DNA from: Butyrivibrio sp.
GTDB taxonomy: Bacteria; Bacillota; Clostridia; Lachnospirales; Lachnospiraceae
Assembly (NCBI RefSeq): GCF_015056685.1
Contig: NZ_SVFW01000044.1
Coordinates: 1 to 33,001, forward strand
Direction: 5' to 3'
Length of the DNA: 33,001 bases
A program made the position numbers and the translations under genes. The notes below the pieces were generated by a model, which was not told where the DNA came from, did no database searches, and was given only the letters and a program-made list of their open reading frames with translations. Each line of letters begins with the position of its first letter. Positions within the stretch are counted from its first letter, which is position 1. Shown in pieces: positions 16,169-24,527 of the stretch.

Positions 16169-16714
16169 ATGAAGCAAAATGTTGAAGAAATAATCATAAA
16201 AATAAAGAAAAGAAGAAAAGCTCTTGGAATGACTCAAGCGCAGGTGGCGAAGCTATGCGGTATTAAACAGTCAAATTATAGTAGATTTGAATCGGGAAAG
16301 CAGATGCCTTCTTTAGATACACTTCTTTCTATATTGGATGTGCTTGGCATGGATATACACCTGACTCCGGTAGATTATACAGTATATGATGTTATGGATC
16401 GAGATGAAATAGTGTGTATAGTGGAACTTGATAGAAGTAGAAAAAATATTAAATTCAACAAAATAAAGAAAGATGGTATAGGACAACCATTTTCCGGAAA
16501 CAGGCTTAATTTAGAGCGCTTTTATTCTTTTTTGAAGGACAGATGCTACGAGGATGGACGGGCGGACCTTGATAGAATTTTAGAAAAAGCTAATCTTACA
16601 TCCAATAATCCTTATGAATTTATTAAACTGTCTCACGGAGTGACTTATGAAGATACTTTTTGGATTAAGCTTCACGATGAAAAAATAAAATGGAAGGATG
16701 TCAAATTGATATGA
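16169..16714 (+). CDS. XRE regulator fused to a HipA N-subdomain (HipB-HipS-like)
   Basis: Predicted antitoxin/regulator of the kinase gene that overlaps it. Residues about 12-66 form an XRE helix-turn-helix (LGMTQAQVAKLCGIKQSNYS and the FESGKQMPS turn). After a short linker, residues about 75-181 hold no further DNA-binding domain. From memory of the family, they instead resemble the N-terminal subdomain of HipA-type kinases: a beta-rich start, a helix FYSFLKDRCYEDGRADLDRI, then NPYEFIKLS and DTFWIKL, ending in WKDVKL. In Clostridial HipA-like proteins the YWIKP/WKDI segment normally sits in the kinase chain, just before the nucleotide loop. Here the chain stops there, and the kinase begins in a new ORF with a 4-base ATGA overlap. 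This resembles a HipBST system with B and S fused. AGAGGA precedes the ATG. Confidence 0.7.
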   Translation: MKQNVEEIIIKIKKRRKALGMTQAQVAKLCGIKQSNYSRFESGKQMPSLDTLLSILDVLGMDIHLTPVDYTVYDVMDRDEIVCIVELDRSRKNIKFNKIKKDGIGQPFSGNRLNLERFYSFLKDRCYEDGRADLDRILEKANLTSNNPYEFIKLSHGVTYEDTFWIKLHDEKIKWKDVKLI

Positions 16715-17472
16715 GAGACTACAAGTTAAGCCCTCGTGCGATGGTGATGGTTGCAGGAAGTTCAAAGGGAACTCAGCCTAAGTACTACGATAAAGGCTTT
16801 TGGTACAAAGAAAACAGAGCAGGTTATGAAGGAAAAACTGAGCAGTTGGCATCGCTTGTTCTTTCCTGTTCGAATGTGGATTATTTTGTCAGATACGAAG
16901 AATGTACTATCAATGGGAAAAAAGGATGCAGATCTCAGAATTTTTTAAAAGAAGGATGTTCTTTTTTGAGTTTTCAAAGATTGTATGATATGTATTTTGG
17001 AGGAAACCTGTCCGAGCGCATTATCATTATGGATGATCCTCAGGATAGGATAAATTTTATAAAAGAATTTATACGTGATTACACAGGATTTGATTGCAGT
17101 GATTATCTGTCAAAAATACTTACATTTGATATGCTTATATTGAATACCGACAGGCATTTTAATAATCTTGGAATAATTGTGAATACTGAAACAGAAGAAT
17201 GTTTTGAAGCACCTGTGTTTGACAATGGAGCTGGTCTTCTTAGTGATCTTACACGCTTTCCAATGGATAATTCTATTGATGAGAATATTGAATTGGCATA
17301 TGGGCAGCCCTTCTCATCCAGTCTGGAAATGCAGGCACAGCTGGCAGGTGTGACATTGAAAATCGATTATGATAAGTTAGAGGCAGCATTAAGAGAAGAA
17401 CCACAATCCAGGGCGCTAACGGTTCTGAAATACCAATTAGACAGGTACAAAGGTTTATTATGCAAAAGCTAA
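16711..17472 (+). CDS. HipA/HipT-like serine-threonine kinase lacking the N-subdomain
   Basis: Predicted protein kinase of the HipA superfamily, possibly a toxin. The 253-residue chain is much shorter than HipA (about 440) and starts almost at the nucleotide loop, with AGSSKGTQPK (15-24). That loop carries two adjacent serines where HipA enzymes autophosphorylate. Lys33 in WYKEN should bind ATP. The catalytic loop is NTDRHFNN (145-152), with Asp147 and Asn152, and the metal-binding FDNG follows at 170-173. All core residues are therefore present. ATG 16711 is chosen because it makes an ATGA overlap with the upstream stop; an in-frame ATG at 16690 has no ribosome site. Its 3' end overlaps the sensor kinase gene by 13 bases. 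Target unknown. Confidence 0.75.
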   Translation: MRDYKLSPRAMVMVAGSSKGTQPKYYDKGFWYKENRAGYEGKTEQLASLVLSCSNVDYFVRYEECTINGKKGCRSQNFLKEGCSFLSFQRLYDMYFGGNLSERIIIMDDPQDRINFIKEFIRDYTGFDCSDYLSKILTFDMLILNTDRHFNNLGIIVNTETEECFEAPVFDNGAGLLSDLTRFPMDNSIDENIELAYGQPFSSSLEMQAQLAGVTLKIDYDKLEAALREEPQSRALTVLKYQLDRYKGLLCKS

Positions 17473-19196
17473 AAGAAAAGAATAACTCTTTTATACGTAC
17501 AATTGCATCTGCGGTACTTCTCTACATGATCCTGATGATCATCATTTTATCAGCCATATGGTGGAATACCAGAAATACATTAGAGAGCGCTGCCGGGGCC
17601 ACGCTATCACAGGCAAAAGAAATCTCAGATTATGAAATAGAAGAAGTTTTAAAGGCTAATGAACAGGCTCTTGCTGTTGTTTTACAGGATAATGCTGATA
17701 TTTCTGCTTTTAAAAATGGCACGGATGTTCAAAAGGCTATAGCGCAACAAAATATGTTACAGACACTTAAGAACATAGCAAGCAGTAGTACAGACGTTGA
17801 GACTATTTTTTTCTATGATCTTATTGGAAATAATTATATCGCTAAGACTGCAAACGCCCTAAATTATAACGATACTGTAATGATCCGTCAGAGCATAGAA
17901 GAAATGATCCAGGAGTATCCAGGAAACATGCCATCTAAATGGATATACAGACAGATTGGAGAAAAGAAATATCTTTTACGCCTTTATAAGAATAAAAATC
18001 GTATGCTTGGGGCACTGGTAAATATATCAGGAATTTTGGAAAGACTCATAACTAATGATTCAGTTTGCTACGTGATAACTGATATTAATAACGACATTAT
18101 TGTTCAGACGGATAATGGAGAGATCACAAGCTCAGATCTTAGCTTTAAAGTGAGCTCAGGTGCTTCATGGTCTGATAATGGAAAATATCTTGTACTTGGA
18201 GGTTCATCCACAAAAGGAGATTTTGGTATTTTTGTGGCATTGGAAAAACACAGAGTATATGGAAACTATCAATCGATACAGCTCATAATAATATTTCTTG
18301 TTGTTTCCGCAATCGTTATGCTTGTCGTCATAACTCTTTATACAAGGCGGGTAGTATATGCCCCGTTGCGGGAATTACTTATTGCCATGAAAAAGATAGA
18401 AAATGGAGAACAGTCACTTAGACTTCCTGACAAAGCAGATACAGTTGAGTTCAGACAGATAAATAACAGCTTTAATCAGATGATAGACACAATTGTCAAT
18501 CTGCGCATGCGCTCTTATGAGGAGAGAATTCAGTTTGATGAGGCAACGCTTAAATACGTCCAGCTTCAGATAAAACCCCACTTTTTCCTGAATGCGCTGA
18601 CCACGATACACAGTATGTCTTATCAGGATCGGAATGAGGAAATAAGGGATTACATAGAAAGACTCTCCAGAAATGTGAGATATCTTTTTAAATCCGGAAT
18701 GCATACTGTTCCTTTGAAGGAAGAGATAGAGCATATAAAGGATTATATAGCAATGCAGGAAATTCTGTATCCGGGATGTGTTTTTGATTTCATTGACATT
18801 GATGAAAAAATACTTGATTATCCTGTTCCACAGCTTCTTATTCATACAATTTTGGAAAACATTTATAAACACACTGTTTCTGTGGATAACCTGACTTCAA
18901 TTCTTATTTCCTGTAAGCTTGAAGAGCGAAATGGAGAGGAAATGTGCCATATTGTCGTGGAGGATGATGGAGTAGGGTTTCCTTCGGAATTTCTTTTGCA
19001 GGTAAAAAATGGTAATGTAACAGTAAAAGAAAATGGACATGGAATAGGCCTTTGGAATCTCAAAAAGACTTTGAGTCTGATGTACAGAAGAGATGACCTG
19101 ATAGAATTTTCTAATAAAGAGCCTCACGGCAGTAAAGTTGATATGTGGATACCAAAGAGAGTAAAGAGGCAGAGCAGCGTATGGAAGCTATCGTAA
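17460..19196 (+). CDS. Sensor histidine kinase, YesM/LytS type
   Basis: Membrane sensor that phosphorylates the YesN-like regulator encoded next. Layout of the 578 residues: membrane span about 15-35; an extracellular sensing domain of about 240 residues; a second span about 275-296; a HAMP linker about 297-350; a His-kinase domain with QIKPHFFLNAL (phospho-His374); and an ATPase domain with the N-box LENIYKH, EDDGVGF and GHGIGLWNL motifs. This is the family that controls LplB-type oligosaccharide uptake. ATG 17460 lies inside the end of the HipA-like kinase gene (13-base overlap), with AAAGG seven bases upstream. The regulator gene overlaps its own end by 16 bases. Confidence 0.92.
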   Translation: MQKLKEKNNSFIRTIASAVLLYMILMIIILSAIWWNTRNTLESAAGATLSQAKEISDYEIEEVLKANEQALAVVLQDNADISAFKNGTDVQKAIAQQNMLQTLKNIASSSTDVETIFFYDLIGNNYIAKTANALNYNDTVMIRQSIEEMIQEYPGNMPSKWIYRQIGEKKYLLRLYKNKNRMLGALVNISGILERLITNDSVCYVITDINNDIIVQTDNGEITSSDLSFKVSSGASWSDNGKYLVLGGSSTKGDFGIFVALEKHRVYGNYQSIQLIIIFLVVSAIVMLVVITLYTRRVVYAPLRELLIAMKKIENGEQSLRLPDKADTVEFRQINNSFNQMIDTIVNLRMRSYEERIQFDEATLKYVQLQIKPHFFLNALTTIHSMSYQDRNEEIRDYIERLSRNVRYLFKSGMHTVPLKEEIEHIKDYIAMQEILYPGCVFDFIDIDEKILDYPVPQLLIHTILENIYKHTVSVDNLTSILISCKLEERNGEEMCHIVVEDDGVGFPSEFLLQVKNGNVTVKENGHGIGLWNLKKTLSLMYRRDDLIEFSNKEPHGSKVDMWIPKRVKRQSSVWKLS

Positions 19197-20791
19197 TTGA
19201 TGATGATTTTCCCACGGTCGATGTCATAGTAAATGCGGTTGACTGGGACAAATTTCATATCGAAAATGTTCATAAAGCATACAATATAAAAACAGCGCAA
19301 AAGCTATTTGAAGAGAATGAGATAAGCGTTGCTATCTGTGATATTGAGATGCCTATGGGAAGTGGGCTTGACCTTATCAAGTGGGCCAGGGAGAACTCGT
19401 TTGACACTGAGTTTATCTTCCTTACCAGTCATGAGAAATTTGACTATGCAAGGCAGGCCATAGAATACAAAGCCAGTGGTTATGTGGTAAAGCCCTTCAA
19501 TGCAGACAGAATGGAAGCAGAGCTTAATATGGCTCTCCAGAGAATACATGAAAAGCAGGAGAGTCAGAAGGCTTCTAAATATGAAGAGTGGTATTCAGGA
19601 AACCTTGAGTACGTAGAGGCAATGTTCTGGCTTGATGTTTTACAGCAGAGAATTGTTGCAGATGAATTTGTGATAAGCAAAGAAATAGAGCAGAGAAGAT
19701 TAAATATTGCCCCGGAAATTGATTACAGGCTTTATATCATATCGAGCGGAAATATTGAGCAGATCGAGGAAAGCTGGGGAGCAGGGAGAGCTGGTGCATA
19801 TGAAAAAGAACTGGTTTCTTTCCTGTGCGAAAGGATATTTATTGGAATTTCTGAAAGTAAATTTGTAAACTATCGCGTAAAGGGAATTGTATATACTGCA
19901 GTTGTTGTAGAAGACTCCAAAACTGGAATAATAAATGAGCGTATGAGCGAGGGCGATGCAGAAATACTCGATGAAGCCAGAGAAAAGCTAAAAAATACCA
20001 TCACGATCTATATTGGAAATCCCTGCAGCATATCGAAGCTCTATGTGGCAAAGAACCACATGGAGGAACTTGATAAAAATAATGTTGCCTCGAAGGGGAA
20101 GATATTCCATGAGAATGATGAGATAGTTCTTGCATCAGAAAAAGGACATATGCTGGATCAGCATGAGATAAGACTTCTTCTGAATGAAAAGAAAAAGAAA
20201 GAACTGTTAAATCTTCTGAAGTTTAGCATGGAAAATCTGGCGGCGGCCAAAAAACTAGATGCAGCAGCTCTTACAGAAATAAAGCAGGATCTTCTTCAGA
20301 TTGTTTTTGTTTATCTTCACAGCAAAGAGATTCAGGCGACGCAGCTTTTTGCCAATGAGGCGTCAGAGTCCCTTGCCAGGCAGTCAACGGACTCTCTCAT
20401 GAATATGATGAGATGGCAGGTCTATATCATTTCAACAACTCTTGATTATGTTTCAGAGGTTGAGGCATCGGACTCTATAGTTTCGAGGGCCAAGGCTTTT
20501 GTTCATGAGCATTACAAGGAAGATATCTCAAGGACTGAGATTGCAGAGAGCGTTTATCTTACTCCTGAGTATATGGCCAAGATGTTCAAAAAAGAGACCG
20601 GGATCAGCCTTAAGCAGTATATAACTGATTTTAGGATAGATAAGGCAAAAGAGCTTTTGTCACGGGCTGACGTTCGCATAAGTGACGTCGCTACAGAAGT
20701 AGGTTTTGACAACTTCTCCTATTTTTCAACGGTATTCAAAAAGAATACGGGACTTACTCCAAATGAGTATCATAATCAGACAAATGGATAA
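19181..20791 (+). CDS. Response regulator, YesN type (receiver plus AraC HTH)
   Basis: DNA-binding partner of the preceding histidine kinase, predicted to activate sugar transport genes. The 536-residue product begins with a receiver domain (1-125) with acidic pocket Asp7-Asp9, phospho-acceptor Asp54 in ICDIEMP, and the switch lysine in YVVKPF. A long middle region of unknown fold (about 130-430) follows. The C-terminal AraC domain (about 437-536) contains two helix-turn-helix units and ends with the family-typical VGFDNFSYFSTVFKKNTGLT. Start ATG 19181 is chosen over 19145 because the receiver begins there and AAAGAGG stands 11 bases before it. Likely DNA targets are the repeated elements at 20796 and 22527. 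Confidence 0.92.
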   Translation: MEAIVIDDDFPTVDVIVNAVDWDKFHIENVHKAYNIKTAQKLFEENEISVAICDIEMPMGSGLDLIKWARENSFDTEFIFLTSHEKFDYARQAIEYKASGYVVKPFNADRMEAELNMALQRIHEKQESQKASKYEEWYSGNLEYVEAMFWLDVLQQRIVADEFVISKEIEQRRLNIAPEIDYRLYIISSGNIEQIEESWGAGRAGAYEKELVSFLCERIFIGISESKFVNYRVKGIVYTAVVVEDSKTGIINERMSEGDAEILDEAREKLKNTITIYIGNPCSISKLYVAKNHMEELDKNNVASKGKIFHENDEIVLASEKGHMLDQHEIRLLLNEKKKKELLNLLKFSMENLAAAKKLDAAALTEIKQDLLQIVFVYLHSKEIQATQLFANEASESLARQSTDSLMNMMRWQVYIISTTLDYVSEVEASDSIVSRAKAFVHEHYKEDISRTEIAESVYLTPEYMAKMFKKETGISLKQYITDFRIDKAKELLSRADVRISDVATEVGFDNFSYFSTVFKKNTGLTPNEYHNQTNG

Positions 20792-20795
20792 AAAC

Positions 20796-20857
20796 CTTAA
20801 AATCAAAAATTCAAAGCTTGTTTTTGAAAGAGAATGATTAACACCCTTTTGTATAAT
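20796..20857 (+). promoter_or_regulatory. Candidate YesN site plus promoter of the first binding-protein gene
   Basis: Block A CTTAAAATCAAAAA (20796-20809) and block B CTTGTTTTTGAAAG (20817-20830) start 21 bp apart. Both recur exactly, with the same spacing, at 22527-22561. Block B ends 21 bases before a perfect TATAAT (20852-20857), overlapping the place of a -35 box, and no good -35 is present. This is the arrangement of an AraC-family activator-dependent promoter. Confidence 0.6.
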
Positions 20858-20900
20858 GAGTGCACAATATAAAATGCACATTTTAACAAGGGAGGTTATT

Positions 20901-22439
20901 ATGGTAAAGAAAATTGTAAGTATGTTACTTGCCGGAGCTATGGCATTTTCACTTGTTGCCTGTGGATCTTCTGCAGAAACATCCGGCAGTAATGCGGACA
21001 CAGATAGTTCTGTTCAGACTGCTTCAAAAGCAGAGGATGGCGACTATGCACAGATTACATACGCATTTGTTACATTCAACACAGTACCTGATGATACATC
21101 AAAGGTAGAAGAGGCACTTAATCAGATTACAAGAGAAAAAATCGGCGTAGAAGTTCATCTTATGCCTCTTTCAATTGCTGATTATACCCAGCAGGTAAGC
21201 CTTGCTGTTCAGAATGGAGAAGTTGATATTTTCCACACTTTGGGAGATCTTGGCAACTCTATTGCTAGTGATATGTGCTATGACATAACAGATATGGTTG
21301 ATACAGATGCTCCTGAACTTAAAGCTCTTTTTGAAGATGAGTGGCTCAAGACCACAATGTACGATGGAAGGCTTTACGCTATTCCAACACTTAAGCCTTT
21401 TGCTCTTCAGCCTATGCTGATCTACAGAAAGGACATTGCTGAGGAACTTGGCCTTGATATGGAATCAGTTAAGAGCGTAGACGACCTTACAGCTATTTTT
21501 GCTCAGGTAAAAGAGGCTCATCCTGAAATTACACCACTTGCACCTGTTTCACAGGGAGACAGCGGTCTTACAAGATGGGTTCCATCTATCGACTGGCTTG
21601 GTGATTCTTTTGCATCACCAACAGGTGTCCTTCAGGGCGACAGTATGACAGTAACAAGCTACTATGATCTTGCAGATTTTGAAAAGTATGCTTCTCTTAT
21701 CAGAGACTGGTACAAGAATGACTACATAATGAAGGATGCAGCAACAACAACTTCTGCAGCAGCAGAGCTTATGTCATCAGGCGGATATTTCGCATATTCT
21801 GCTTCATACAGCTATCCACTTGAAGATACAGCAGCTTCTCTTTCTGCTCCTTCAGGTTATGAAGTTGGCGCGATTGCCCTTGGAGATGCTTATCTTGATA
21901 CATCTTCAATGAATGCAGTAGCACAGGTTATCGCATCCACATCAGAGAATCCTGATGCAGCGCTTAAGTTCCTTAACCTTACATATACAGATCCTGAAGT
22001 TATCAACACAATGCTCTATGGTATTGAGGGCGAAGATTATGTGAAGAATGCTGATGGCACAGTTTCTTACCCTGAAGGACAGGACGCAGCAACTGTTCCT
22101 TATACAGCACAGCTTTCTTGCGGTGTTCTCGGAAACTTCTTTATCCAGTGGCCACTTGAAGGTTCAGGTTCAGCAGAGTCTCTTGCATGGGAAGATGAGC
22201 AGAACCACAATGCTCCTTGCTCACCGGCTATGGGCTTCACATTTGATCCTTCATCTGTTCAGACACAGTACACAGCAGTAAGCAACGTAATCCAGCAGTA
22301 CCTTCCGGGTATCGCTTGCGGTTCAGTTGATACAGAGTCAGCTCTCTCTGAGTTCCGTCAGGCACTTAAGGAAGCAGGCTATGATGATATCCTTAATGCA
22401 AAGCAGGAACAGCTTGATGCTTGGCTTGCACAGCAGTAA
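20901..22439 (+). CDS. Sugar ABC transporter substrate-binding lipoprotein (first importer)
   Basis: Captures an oligosaccharide outside the cell and delivers it to the permeases encoded downstream. The 512-residue precursor has a lipoprotein signal, with lipobox LVAC and the lipidated Cys21. A Ser/Thr/Asp-rich linker (22-46) precedes a family 1 solute-binding domain. The length of about 500 and the pairing with LplB-type permeases fit the larger LplA/YtcQ group. AAGGGAGG (20888-20894) fixes ATG 20901; an in-frame ATG at 20856 lies in the promoter. A terminator follows the gene, so it is probably made in excess of the permeases. Confidence 0.9.
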   Translation: MVKKIVSMLLAGAMAFSLVACGSSAETSGSNADTDSSVQTASKAEDGDYAQITYAFVTFNTVPDDTSKVEEALNQITREKIGVEVHLMPLSIADYTQQVSLAVQNGEVDIFHTLGDLGNSIASDMCYDITDMVDTDAPELKALFEDEWLKTTMYDGRLYAIPTLKPFALQPMLIYRKDIAEELGLDMESVKSVDDLTAIFAQVKEAHPEITPLAPVSQGDSGLTRWVPSIDWLGDSFASPTGVLQGDSMTVTSYYDLADFEKYASLIRDWYKNDYIMKDAATTTSAAAELMSSGGYFAYSASYSYPLEDTAASLSAPSGYEVGAIALGDAYLDTSSMNAVAQVIASTSENPDAALKFLNLTYTDPEVINTMLYGIEGEDYVKNADGTVSYPEGQDAATVPYTAQLSCGVLGNFFIQWPLEGSGSAESLAWEDEQNHNAPCSPAMGFTFDPSSVQTQYTAVSNVIQQYLPGIACGSVDTESALSEFRQALKEAGYDDILNAKQEQLDAWLAQQ

Positions 22440-22477
22440 GTTTTAATTATTAAAAGGTTCATAAACCCACTTTAATA

Positions 22478-22520
22478 AATAGTCCTATGCCGGTTTAAAA
22501 ACGGTGTAGGGCTATTTTTA
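22478..22520 (+). terminator. Terminator after the first binding-protein gene
   Basis: A 15-bp stem with three G-T wobbles (22478-22492 with 22502-22516) is followed by TTTTTA. The next gene has its own candidate promoter immediately downstream. Confidence 0.75.
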
Positions 22521-22526
22521 TGAAAT

Positions 22527-22587
22527 CTTAAAATCAAAAAAACAGAACTTGTTTTTGAAAGAAAAGACGGCTCGTCTTCCTTATACT
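22527..22587 (+). promoter_or_regulatory. Second candidate YesN site plus promoter of the permease operon
   Basis: Blocks A (22527-22540) and B (22548-22561) repeat those at 20796-20830 without a mismatch, and the 21-bp offset is the same. Only the 7-base centre differs. Block B ends 20 bases before TATACT (22582-22587). Transcription would start near 22594, about 20 bases before the permease ATG. Confidence 0.6.
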
Positions 22588-22614
22588 GATTATAGTCAGG
22601 AAAGGAGACGAGTT

Positions 22615-23547
22615 ATGTCTGATATGAAAAAAAGCAAAGTTAAAACAAAATATGCAAAATCCGGGCCACTACTTTTGATCGCGGCACCAGGTATTATCTA
22701 CCTTCTTATTAATAATTACATTCCAATGTTTGGTATTTTCCTTGCCTTCAAAAAATTCAGTTATAAAAAAGGCGTATGGAAAAGCCCATGGAATGGATTC
22801 GATAATTTCAAATTTCTTTTCCAAACTAAAGATGCATTTATAATGACGCGAAACACAATACTTTATAATCTGGCTTTTATTGTGATAGGAACTATATTAG
22901 CAATTACAATAGCCATTTTTTTAAATGCTTTAGGTGATTCCATCAGAACAAAGTTTTTCCAGTCGGCACTTCTTTTACCTAATCTGATGAGCTGGGTAAT
23001 CATAGCTTATATGGTGTATGCATTCCTTAACTCGGATAGCGGATTTATCAACAATACTATCCTGAAGGCTCTCGGAAAAGAGGATATTGCCTGGTATATG
23101 GAAAAGAAATACTGGCCATTCATCCTCATATTTGTTCAGATGTGGAAAAATGCGGGATATCAGTCAATCATCTACCTTGCAGCCATTGCGGGAATAGATA
23201 AGTCAGTATTTGAGGCAGCGAGCCTTGATGGAGCAAGCAAACTTCAGCAGATATTCAGGATCACACTTCCTATGCTCAAGCCTACAGTTATCATTCTCAC
23301 ACTTATGGCAGTTGGAAGAATTTTCTTCTCTGACTTTGGACTTTTTTATCAGGTGCCAATGAATTCAGGAGCTCTTTATTCTACAACGCAGACTATTGAT
23401 ACATACGTATACAGAGGTCTTATGGAGCTTAATGATGTAGGAATGTCAGCGGCAGCAGGACTATTCCAGTCACTTCTTGGATTCATAATTGTAGTTTCAG
23501 CCAATGCACTTGTTCGTAAGATTGATAGCGACAATGCATTGTTCTAA
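22615..23547 (+). CDS. ABC sugar permease, LplB type
   Basis: Integral membrane subunit of the first importer. The 310-residue protein has a basic N-terminal tail and about six membrane spans starting with GPLLLIAAPGIIYLLINNYI. The ATPase-contact (EAA) loop reads EAASLDGASKLQQIFRITLP. GNYIP-like and FKKFSYKKG stretches early in the chain are typical of LplB/YteP polysaccharide permeases. AAAGGAGA stands six bases before ATG 22615. It is the first gene of a run through the DUF3237 gene at 27504. No ATPase gene is present, so a shared MsmX-type ATPase elsewhere is likely. Confidence 0.92.
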   Translation: MSDMKKSKVKTKYAKSGPLLLIAAPGIIYLLINNYIPMFGIFLAFKKFSYKKGVWKSPWNGFDNFKFLFQTKDAFIMTRNTILYNLAFIVIGTILAITIAIFLNALGDSIRTKFFQSALLLPNLMSWVIIAYMVYAFLNSDSGFINNTILKALGKEDIAWYMEKKYWPFILIFVQMWKNAGYQSIIYLAAIAGIDKSVFEAASLDGASKLQQIFRITLPMLKPTVIILTLMAVGRIFFSDFGLFYQVPMNSGALYSTTQTIDTYVYRGLMELNDVGMSAAAGLFQSLLGFIIVVSANALVRKIDSDNALF

Positions 23548-23570
23548 AAGTCAGATATAGGAGATAGAAA

Positions 23571-24482
23571 ATGGAAAACATTATGAAAATGAAAAGAGCA
23601 TCTGATACAAAGAATTTCAAGGCAGTCGCAACTATAGTACTCGGCATTTTGACTGTCATGGCTCTTTTACCAATAATACTTATTGTAATAGCGTCATTTA
23701 CTGATGAAACAACGCTTCTTAGAAACGGATATTCATTTTTCCCTGAAAAATGGTCCACTGATGCTTATGTATATATGATTCAGCAGGGCTCAACTATTTT
23801 CAGAGCATACGGAATTTCAATCCTTGTTACAGTAATAGGAACTGTCGTAAGTGTACTTATCACCACAATGATCGCTTACCCCATGAGCAGAAGAAACTTT
23901 AAATATAAGAACGCGCTTGCTTTCTTCGTTTTCTTTACAATGCTCTTTAATGGCGGTGTGGTTCCTTCATACATGATGTGGACACAGGTTTTTAATATAA
24001 AGAATACTATCTGGGCACTTATTATTCCTAATTACCTGTGCGGCGCTTTCAATATTTTTCTGGTAAGAAACTATTACAGCAACAGCATTCCGGAGGCGCT
24101 GATAGAATCAGCTCAGATAGATGGTGCAAGTGAGCTTACGATTTTCTTTAAGATCATATTCCCGCTTGCAATACCTACAGTAGCTACGATATCTCTTTTC
24201 ACCGCCCTTATCTATTGGAATGACTGGGTAAATGCCCTTTACTACATTCAGAAGCCTCAGTACTACGGTATTCAGAACCTTCTTATAAGGATCATGAATA
24301 ATATTCAGTACTTAAAGAGCGGGGCCGCAAGTATCGCGGTAGGAACGGGAGCGGTATCACTTCCCAGTAATGCGGTCAGAATGTCCATGGCTGTTATAGG
24401 AATACTTCCGATTGTAGTTATATATCCGTTTGTTCAGAAATATTTTGTTAAGGGCGTTGTCGTAGGCGCTGTGAAAGGCTGA
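23571..24482 (+). CDS. ABC sugar permease, LplC type
   Basis: Second membrane subunit of the first importer, 303 residues with six predicted spans. The EAA loop is ESAQIDGASELTIFFKIIFP. The C-terminus, FVKGVVVGAVKG, is typical for this half of carbohydrate transporters. ATAGGAG lies before the ATG, 23 bases after the first permease gene. It pairs with the preceding permease and the lipoprotein encoded at 20901. Confidence 0.93.
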   Translation: MENIMKMKRASDTKNFKAVATIVLGILTVMALLPIILIVIASFTDETTLLRNGYSFFPEKWSTDAYVYMIQQGSTIFRAYGISILVTVIGTVVSVLITTMIAYPMSRRNFKYKNALAFFVFFTMLFNGGVVPSYMMWTQVFNIKNTIWALIIPNYLCGAFNIFLVRNYYSNSIPEALIESAQIDGASELTIFFKIIFPLAIPTVATISLFTALIYWNDWVNALYYIQKPQYYGIQNLLIRIMNNIQYLKSGAASIAVGTGAVSLPSNAVRMSMAVIGILPIVVIYPFVQKYFVKGVVVGAVKG

Positions 24483-24527
24483 GTTAGAGCAGAAATACAT
24501 TGTTTAATATAGAGCTTGGAGGAAAAT

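Noticed and set aside
16690..16710. Earlier ATG for the HipA-like kinase
   Set aside because: No ribosome site before it; ATG 16711 forms the usual ATGA coupling with the upstream stop.
18414..18872. A 152-residue minus-strand frame within the YesM-type gene
   Set aside because: Antisense of a gene with all expected kinase motifs; no initiation signals.
22571..22612. Hairpin CTCGTCT/AGACGAG that would hide the ribosome site of the first permease
   Set aside because: The predicted transcription start (about 22594) lies inside it, so the left arm would not be in the mRNA. It becomes interesting only if transcription starts earlier.
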